NCBI GenBank assembly: GCA_009731375.1
Contig: BJOX01000002.1
Location: forward strand, 1,048,645-1,098,461
Direction of reading: 5' to 3'
DNA length: 49,817 nucleotides
Source of the DNA: Paulinella micropora
Taxonomy: Eukaryota > Cercozoa > Imbricatea > Euglyphida
Below the pieces are notes generated by a model, which was given only the letters and a program-made list of their open reading frames with translations, was not told the DNA's origin and did not search any database. This document shows positions 43,421 to 49,817 of the stretch, piece after piece. Position 1 is the first letter of the stretch, and each line of letters starts with the position of its first letter. A program made the translations under genes and the position numbers.

Positions 43421-45184
43421 TCTCCAAGTCCCTGAGCGGTATGAGGTCGATACCCCTCATACCCCTGATACCCCCCCCCCCCCCCCCCCCCCCCNNNNNN
43501 NNNNCTCTCTCTCATACCCCTCATACCTCAGGGGTATCATACCGGGTATCATACCCGGGTATGGAGGGGTATCGTTTGGCTGTGACTCTGACAGTCTCCT
43601 ACATTTTCCGCCATACTGGTTTTCTCTCTTTGTAGAGGTGGAAGATTAGGTTATTTTCAGAGTGCTGTGGAATTGGAAGGATAAATACCCAGGCTTACAT
43701 TAAATAATATCTTGATTATAACCGACAACAAGTATGGGTATTGTTCCTTATGAATCGGAGTAGTGGTAAAGTGCCTTGTGAAAAAATACACAGTTTTTCT
43801 TGAAGTTAATAGCAATGAGAGTAGAGCTAAAGTTCTTTTCGGGCAAGTTTGGATGAAATTACTGTAAATAGGTTTGTGGGTGGCTATGCAGAGACGTCCA
43901 GATTTGGAAGTTGGAGTAGTGATACATTTATTCTATAAGGTATTAGTCATTGGAGTAGAGTTATAGTTCCTAATGAGCAAGTTATTAGTCCCCCGGCTAG
44001 TTAGGCCGGGAGCCTGCAGGGCGGTCGGAACAGAAAGTATAGTTTAAGATAAATATATGGTTAGTTTAGCTAGGGTTGGACAGGGTAGTGGGCAATATAG
44101 TCAGCTGTAGAAAATACACTTGCCAAGAGGTCAGGAGCGAGAAAAGAAGAAGGGGCTCATCCAAGGAACGACGTACGAGATCCCGTATGCGGGTATGGAG
44201 CGGCAAAAAGAACTTGGACCATGTAGTAGACCGCACGAGAAAGCAGGGGGGACATGTTGGTTGGCTGCTTGGTTGATATCGATCTTGCTTCAGGACACGA
44301 CATGCCAGGAGCGCAGAAGGGACAATGCGGAACCGAAGAGAGAAGAAAACAATGAAGAACAAAGTAGGGGACGCAGAACCAGTGCAAGGGCAGTTAAGTT
44401 AAATAAGTTAAACAGGGCTGGAGCAGGGAAGGGTGCTAGACGACTGAATCAACTGACATTTAGTAGACCACATGAGAAAACAACTTTCAAGAATAGTTAT
44501 TTATTAACAGGGGTTTACCAGACCACGCGTGACCGTGCTCACCCCTTTGCTGTTAGTACAAGTGAGTGTAGAGTTTCGTCGAGTAAGGTAAGGGTAAGGT
44601 AAGGTGCAAGGTAAGGGGCAAGGTAAGGGGCAAGGTAAGGGGCAAGGTAGGTTTGTTTGTTAGTGCGTGTGAGCTGTGCTCATTTGGAGGTTCTTGTTAG
44701 TAAGATTGTGGTGCGGAATTGGTTGTAGTTGCGTGGTAACGGATGTAGTTCTGTTAGAGTGGAAGGTTAAGTAGTACGGCCAGTGAGAGAAAAATTCCAA
44801 ATTGATATGGGTGAAAGGGGATTGTCAGAGTAAAAAGGTAAAATTGCCCTGTGCACCTGGGATGGGAAATTACTGGTAAAATTTGGAAAAAGTTCTGGTT
44901 AGCGGCTAGTTTTATGTATTAAGTTCAACAGTAACAACGCATTAGTGAATTTTCCAGTTCCTTAGTAAATTTATTAGTTCCCCCGGTTAGTTATACCGGG
45001 AGCCTGCAAGGCATGAAGGAGTTAGAATATATGGTAAGGATACGTATTGGGAAGGTCGGGAATTATGAGTTCGGTATACTGTGTTAGGTTAAATATAGGT
45101 AGTAGTGACTATGTTATTCTGGCTGCCATGAGTCGGTAGCTTGTGGGAAGGTCTTTCTCAAGAACTGCCACTGTTCGGCATATG

Positions 45185-46204
45185 TCAGCGTACTGCGCAG
45201 ATCCTCCGGGAGGTGGGCAAAGGTCCGGATAACGATGGCGAGGTCACTCCATTCTTTGGGGCAGAGACGGTAGACACGATCAAGTGCAGCTTTCCATATG
45301 GAGATTGAGAGGGGATTTCCACCATGAATTGTAGCGTAGCTGATAGGAGAAGGTTTTCTGAGTTAGTTTGGCGTGCAAAGTTTGCAAGCATTCCCGCGAG
45401 AGTTGCATGAAGTATAGTACGATCGATATAGGGAGAGTATGGTGGGAGGCGCGGCATAGGTTGAGAGTTGAGAGACATCATATCTTTCCAGTTCTTGAAG
45501 AGTGGTCGGATGTTGAATCCAAGGGATGGGTTTCGTTGTAGTTGTATTGCTGTTCCAGCAAAGTCTACTTCGTAGGCATCATTCACCGGTTCAAGTATGT
45601 TTTCTTCTAGTTCGAGGCCGCCTGTATAGGCATGAGGTTGTGAGGGTGATTCCGTTGTGGTACCGGAGTTGCGTATTGCTTGAAGAATTTTCTGGGCTTC
45701 TTTCCTTTCCAGTTCGTCATCCCAGTTTGCCAGCATAAGCAAGAGGAGGTCGTCAATTTGTCGTACGCCATAGATGCGTTTTTTGGATAATGGTATGAGC
45801 AACGTACGGATCAAGACTGCTTCATCGCACATGCATTTCATTTGTGCAAGGGGGGCGGAGAGATATCCGCCGATCGGGCATCCATCCTTTTGAACGAAGA
45901 CAGCATCACCAAGAGTAAAGTGGGAGTGAGTAAAGTTCAGTGATACGATATTGATTATATCGTTGAATGTGAAGGCGATGTAGTCCTGTGGAGCATAGCT
46001 GCGATTCCATCCAATGTCGTATTTACCATTTTGTTTGAGGGTCTTGGAGATATATACAACCGGTTTCCAGTTTCTCGATTTTGGCGGTTGGAAGGTGATA
46101 TGGGCAAGGGCAAAACGCAAGGATTGCATGGTGCTGGGTTGAGCTAGCCACGTGAACATTTGTTTCACATCAAACTGGAAAACTTTATCGTACGTTTGGA
46201 GTCT
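45185..46204 (-). pseudogene. Reverse transcriptase, palm and downstream segment
   Basis: Open for 339 codons after a stop at 46205-46207. Shows RT motif A (FQFDVKQMFTWL), motif B (DGCPIGGYLSAPLA) and motif C (YGVRQIDDLLLLM); the aspartates of A and C are kept. Order and spacing resemble Penelope-like/TERT-type reverse transcriptases (FDV..(L/M)FT, then GxP.G..(S)P, then DD), but the sequence is divergent and the clade is uncertain. The upstream half of the domain lies in another frame, so the gene is broken. No GIY-YIG endonuclease recognised downstream. Confidence 0.72.
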
Positions 46205-46482
46205 TTATGGTTGTCGTCGTTAGAGAAGGTATGGTAAGCGCTACTTAGGTGAGAGCGTATCTCATCAAGTCTGTTGAGATTGAAGGTGCGTACGCGATGG
46301 GAGAGCTCAATGGTAAGGAAGCTAAGGATTTTTCCCACTCTCCTTAGGATCGAGCGCCATGGGGATCGGGCTTGATTGCCAATCAGTCTAGTTTTGTTGG
46401 GGGGATCTTTGTTTTTTTAGGTAATAGAGTAGTTGAGTGGATTGCGGCTTTGCGGGTGCGAAGAGAGCCAGATCGTTGGAGG

Positions 46483-47592
46483 TTATGCTTCTCGAAGTCT
46501 GTCCGGTAGGCTTGTAGTAGTCCTTTCCGATCTGCATTCTGCATTAACGTAGAGGAACGAGGGTGCTTTGATTACTTCCTTTTGTATCCGTTCCCAGGTT
46601 AGGACTGGGCATTCAACCCAAAGTTGATTGTTGTTTTTATCGAGGGCTTGGACTACCATTCGGGAGAGGCGTATTCGTGCTTGCTGGATGTCTTTCTCCG
46701 TGACTGAGTGTGGGGGCGGGTTAGGACAGGTTTCGCTCAGAGTTTTGTATTTGTCGATGAGGAGACCAAGTCGATATTTGTTGCGGTGCGGCAGTTTTTC
46801 AGCCATTGCGAAGAGAAGGTTTATCCAGGTTTTGCAGTCTAGTTCCGTTGAAGTCGCTGCGTTACGCTTGTTGTCGGTATTGGCTTGGAGAAAGTCAATA
46901 GTAGGAAGGCGTAAGGCTGTTTGGATTCGCTTCACAAAGGTAATGGTAGACTTGAGAAGCGACTTCAGGATAAAACCGGGTGTGGGATGGGGTATCGTGG
47001 ATGCGCTGAGTTTGCCTATCTTTCCCAAGGTTCCTTTTTGTGATGCTAGACGAAAAGAGGCGTGTGATGTCCAGATGCTTCTATTCCAACTTTGACACGT
47101 ACAGGCGGGCTTTTTCATCGTATGTGGTTGGAGTTTAAAGTGTGCAAGGTGTCTCGGGGCATTGATAAGGCTTGAGGCGATAGAGGCAGGTTTCTTGTAG
47201 CTGACTTTGCATAGGGAGAGAAGGGGTTTTCTTATGTTATTATTGGAGAGAAAGATGCGCAGAATAAGTCCTTGTAGGGTGCGGAGAGTTCTCCTGTTGA
47301 CGCACATTCTATCGTTCGTCTCCATGGTGTAGGTTTTGCTGGACAGGATCAGGGGGTGTTTTCTCCGGAAGTGATGCGACAATACGTTACATGCATAGAG
47401 TTTCGTTCGGTGGTTCTCAATGTTATTCGCTTGTTGCCGTATGCGTAATGCTTGGTATGCGGTTGCTCTGCGTAAGTGTTTGATCCAACGGTAAGGGTGG
47501 TATGCTATAAGTTCAACGTGCAGTTCCTCGGTTAATTCGAGGATTGCTCCCGAGTTCGATAGGCGTAGTAAGCAGTGGACTTCAGGTTTCAT
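46483..47592 (-). pseudogene. N-terminal region of the same element's protein
   Basis: 369-codon frame from ATG 47592 to stop 46483, rich in basic and Leu residues; includes CTCQSWNRSIWTSH, which may be a small metal-binding or nucleic-acid segment (speculative). The same frame continues past two stops to about 46165 and carries RT-like RLIGNQARSPWRSILRRVGK before shifting into the frame with motif A. At least two stops and one frameshift separate the parts. Confidence 0.6.
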
Positions 47593-47656
47593 CAGATGGC
47601 ATCGGGCTGCTGTTGAGCGTAGTAATACGTATATATATGGTTTCCTTGTTGATGTT

Positions 47657-48222
47657 TCAGATCCCTCGTAGATTTTCGTGGTTCCATAGAAATGTGAGAT
47701 GTAGTCCCAGTTGTTTAGACCATGCCCATGGCCATGTTTTCGGAGTTGAAAGATATAGTATTAGGGTCAAGGTCGTCAAAAATGGCAGAGATGGAGTGGC
47801 GTATGAGCGGGGGTCCTTGACTAGGTGAGGCTTCCCAAAAAGTAAGGTTGCTGGTAATATTATGTCGTTGAGCGTGGCAAGACTTCTGCATTGCATCGAG
47901 CATACGGTTGGGTGATCGTAGTCGCATACTTCATGTGGGAATACAGGTCGATGGCGAGAGAGGGGTCTTTGGATTTCGCTGGTTTGGAATGTTGCTGAGG
48001 GATAAGCTCTACGTTTCATGTTGAGCAAAGCGATGAATTTCGATTCCATACTTTGTCGGTTGGTTCGGGCTTAGTCTTGTTCCATCTTGTTCCTGAACGC
48101 GGGAAGGGTCCCATTAGGAGGAGGGGTATGGGCAAGAAGCGGTGCATTCCCAATCGGTTGCCCACGGATAGGAGACGGGTTTGTCCTGGTTGGTGTTTGT
48201 TCGAGGTATTGAAGTTTCGCAT
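47657..48222 (-). pseudogene. 5'-most coding remnants of the element
   Basis: Overlapping frames from ATG 48222 (68 residues) and ATG 48049 (130 residues, beginning MESKFIALLNMKRRAY). No domain recognised. The first ATG lies immediately at the inner edge of the inverted repeat. Probably parts of one former reading frame. Confidence 0.45.
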
Positions 48223-49294
48223 TCACAGCCAAACGATACCCCTGGGGTATGAGGGGTATGAGAGAGAAGGGGTATTATACCCTCATGGGTATGGGGGGCG
48301 GGGGGGTATCAGGGGTATGAGGGGTATCGACCTCATACCGCTCAGGGACTTGGAGAAAATTTATTAGGGGGGGGGGGGGGGGGGGGAACCCCCCCGGNNN
48401 NNNNNNNNNNNNNNNNNNNNNNNNNNNNNNNNNNNNNNNNNNNNNNNNNNNNNNGTATCAGATGGGGTATGAGGGACTTGGAGAAAATTTATTAGCAGGG
48501 GTATCGATATCAGATGGGCTATGAGGGACTTCGAGAAAATTTATTAGCAGGGGTATCAGATGGGGTAATATGAGGGACTTAGAGAAAAATTATTAGCCGG
48601 GGTATCAGATGGGGTATGAGGGACTTGGAGAAAATTTATTAGCAGGGGTATCAGATGGGGTATGAGGAACTTAGAAAAAATTTATTAGCCGGGGTATCAG
48701 ATGGGGTATGAGGGACTTGGAGAATATTTATTAGCAGCGGTATCAGATTTATTTATTAATAAGATACGCAACCGATGATGGTCCCACTGCCGGATCAATT
48801 ACAATTATTAATTTGATATCGAGATTGAATTTTTTTTTAAGCTCTAAAAGTGGCAAGTATTTTATTAAAACAGTGAGTAACAGAGAGAAAATGAGGGGTA
48901 TGAGGGACATAGAGAAAATGAGGGGTATGAGGGACATAGAGAAAATGAGGGGTATGAGGGACATAGAGAAAATTTGAGGGGTATGAGGGACATAGAGAAA
49001 ATTTGAGGGGTATGAAAGACACAGAGAAAATGAGGGGTATGAGGAACATAGAGGGAAAATGAGGGGTATGAGGGACATAGAGAGGGACATAGAAAGAAAT
49101 TGAGAGGTATGAGGGAGATAGAGAAAATAAAGAGTATGAGGAACATAGAGAAAATGAGGGGTATGAGGGACATAGAGAAAATGAGGGGTATGAGGGACTT
49201 AGAGAGAAAATGCGTATGAGGGACATAGAAAAAATGAGGGGTATGAGGGACATAGAGAGAAAATGAGGGGTATGAGGGACTTAGAGTATTACTG

Positions 49295-49456
49295 TCATGG
49301 TGCTGTCCCTGATCCTTCTTCTTCCACCTCTTCTTCCACGCCTTCCACTTCCTCTGTTGGGGTACAAGGGGTAGAAGGGCCCTGACTCATTGGTTCCGCC
49401 CCTGCAGTTTCTTGGTCCCCTGCTGGGTTACAAGGGCCCTCTTCTTCGTTGGAGGA
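49295..49456 (-). CDS. Acidic reading frame, inverted second copy
   Basis: Mirror of 40847-41008, same length and open, ending GSGTAP instead of GSGTTP. Preservation in both arms suggests either coding constraint or a young duplication. Confidence 0.4.
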   Translation of the reverse strand, partial: SSNEEEGPCNPAGDQETAGAEPMSQGPSTPCTPTEEVEGVEEEVEEEGSGTAP

Positions 49457-49633
49457 CTACAGTGCAGAGAGAGAGAGAGAGAGAGTATATGGGTATGGGG
49501 TATAAGGGTATGAGGGGTATGAGGCATGAAGGGATATGACAGGGGTATTTTATTATTATCATTATTATTATTATTTTTTATTATTACTAACTGATAACTG
49601 GCTTCGCAGGGTTACCTGATAACTGGCTATGCA

Positions 49634-49817
49634 TCAACCTTGCTTAGCAATGCGTTCCATGAGCAGAAACGCGTACACCTGTCCACTTCCCGCTGATTTA
49701 ACACAAGTTCGGTATGATTTCAAGAAAAACCCTTGAGAGAGCAAAGTTCCAAGAGTATCCCTGTGGTCGTGGGACATGCTGTTTGATTTACAGCTATCTG
49801 TAACCATAACATACTTT
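49634..49817 (-). CDS. DOT1-like methyltransferase, inverted second copy (C-terminal part)
   Basis: Open in the same frame as 40492-40675 and ending at the equivalent TGA; the remainder lies beyond the window. One visible substitution (Ala to Ser next to 'GSGQVYAF'). Confidence 0.55.
   Translation of the reverse strand, partial: KYVMVTDSCKSNSMSHDHRDTLGTLLSQGFFLKSYRTCVKSAGSGQVYAFLLMERIAKQG

Larger units (their letters stand above)
40492..43585. repeat. Left arm of a large inverted repeat
   Basis: Reverse complement of 48223-49817, sharing the methyltransferase end, acidic frame, 'cctcatacccctcattttctc' minisatellite, the unique block around 'gatccggcagtgggacca', the 'ctaataaattttctccaagt' satellite and a C homopolymer. 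The inner 20 bp match exactly (43566-43585 with 48223-48242). This arm is longer because the minisatellite block is tandemly duplicated (41009-41530 and 41610-42845) and holds a 378-base gap. Confidence 0.88.
43586..48222 (-). mobile_element. Centre of the inverted repeat: degenerate reverse-transcriptase element
   Basis: 4637 bp found once in the window, bounded exactly by the inverted arms. Coding remnants run right to left from ATG 48222 to stop 45185. The left 1.6 kb is non-coding with two copies of a CCCCCGG...CCGGGAGCCTGCA hairpin (about 43990-44021 and 44982-45013), a 'ggggcaaggtaa' tandem array (44590-44650) and no recognised gene. Long inverted ends occur in some Penelope-like elements, but these arms also hold methyltransferase sequence, so the arms may be older than the element. 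Confidence 0.6.
48223..49817. repeat. Right arm of the inverted repeat (runs off the window)
   Basis: Mirror of the left arm. The outermost 184 bp pair with 40492-40675 at a constant coordinate sum of 90309, so no indels there. Lacks the tandem duplication seen in the left arm. Contains gap N 48398-48454 at the G/C homopolymer that corresponds to the left-arm gap 43495-43504. Confidence 0.88.

Noticed and set aside
43986-45015. Hammerhead ribozyme in the RT element
   Set aside because: Penelope-like elements can carry them, but I could not find the CTGATGA...GAAA core in this stretch.

Overview
The window is eukaryotic nuclear DNA: split genes with GT-AG introns, a piggyBac DNA transposon, a decayed reverse-transcriptase element, a dispersed ~430 bp repeat, and an extreme load of tetranucleotide microsatellites (TCTA/GATA, TACA/TGTA, TACC), dinucleotides and minisatellites. 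The species cannot be fixed from sequence alone. A protist or alga with repeat-swollen introns fits best (a guess). Eleven runs of N mark assembly gaps, several of them beside long G or C homopolymers.

Positions 1-32246 (+ strand) hold one gene: the C-terminal 436 residues of a long-chain acyl-CoA synthetase (ACSL/LACS type). It is cut into 25 very small exons (18-83 nt of coding sequence) separated by 24 introns made almost wholly of simple repeats. I recovered the exons by reading the short unique islands between microsatellites. Every junction has GT and AG and keeps the reading phase, and the 1311 coding nt give one open frame ending at TAG 32246. Coding sequence is about 4% of the span. 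The islands also include many partial copies of exons. They obey a rule: fragments upstream of an intact exon carry its acceptor and 5' part, while fragments downstream carry its 3' part and usually its donor. This looks like repeated tandem duplication with one breakpoint inside the exon and the other in the adjacent microsatellite. The exon fragments and this polarity are the most unusual feature of the window.

Positions 32247-33574 are unique intergenic sequence. Positions 33575-36465 (- strand gene) are an apparently intact piggyBac element with TTAA at both ends, short inverted termini, repeated subterminal palindromes and a two-exon 714-residue transposase that keeps its three acidic residues. 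After about 1.3 kb of intergenic sequence, 37777-38845 (+) holds exons of a second split gene that I do not recognise, interrupted by an assembly gap and a TTC/TAC repeat.

Positions 39795-41008 (+) hold a RanBP2-like zinc finger, then, in another frame, a DOT1-like SAM-dependent methyltransferase reading frame, then a short acidic reading frame. From 40492 onward this sequence is one arm of a large inverted repeat whose other arm (48223-49817) runs off the window end. The arms enclose a 4.6 kb centre (43586-48222) with a frame-shifted reverse transcriptase on the - strand.
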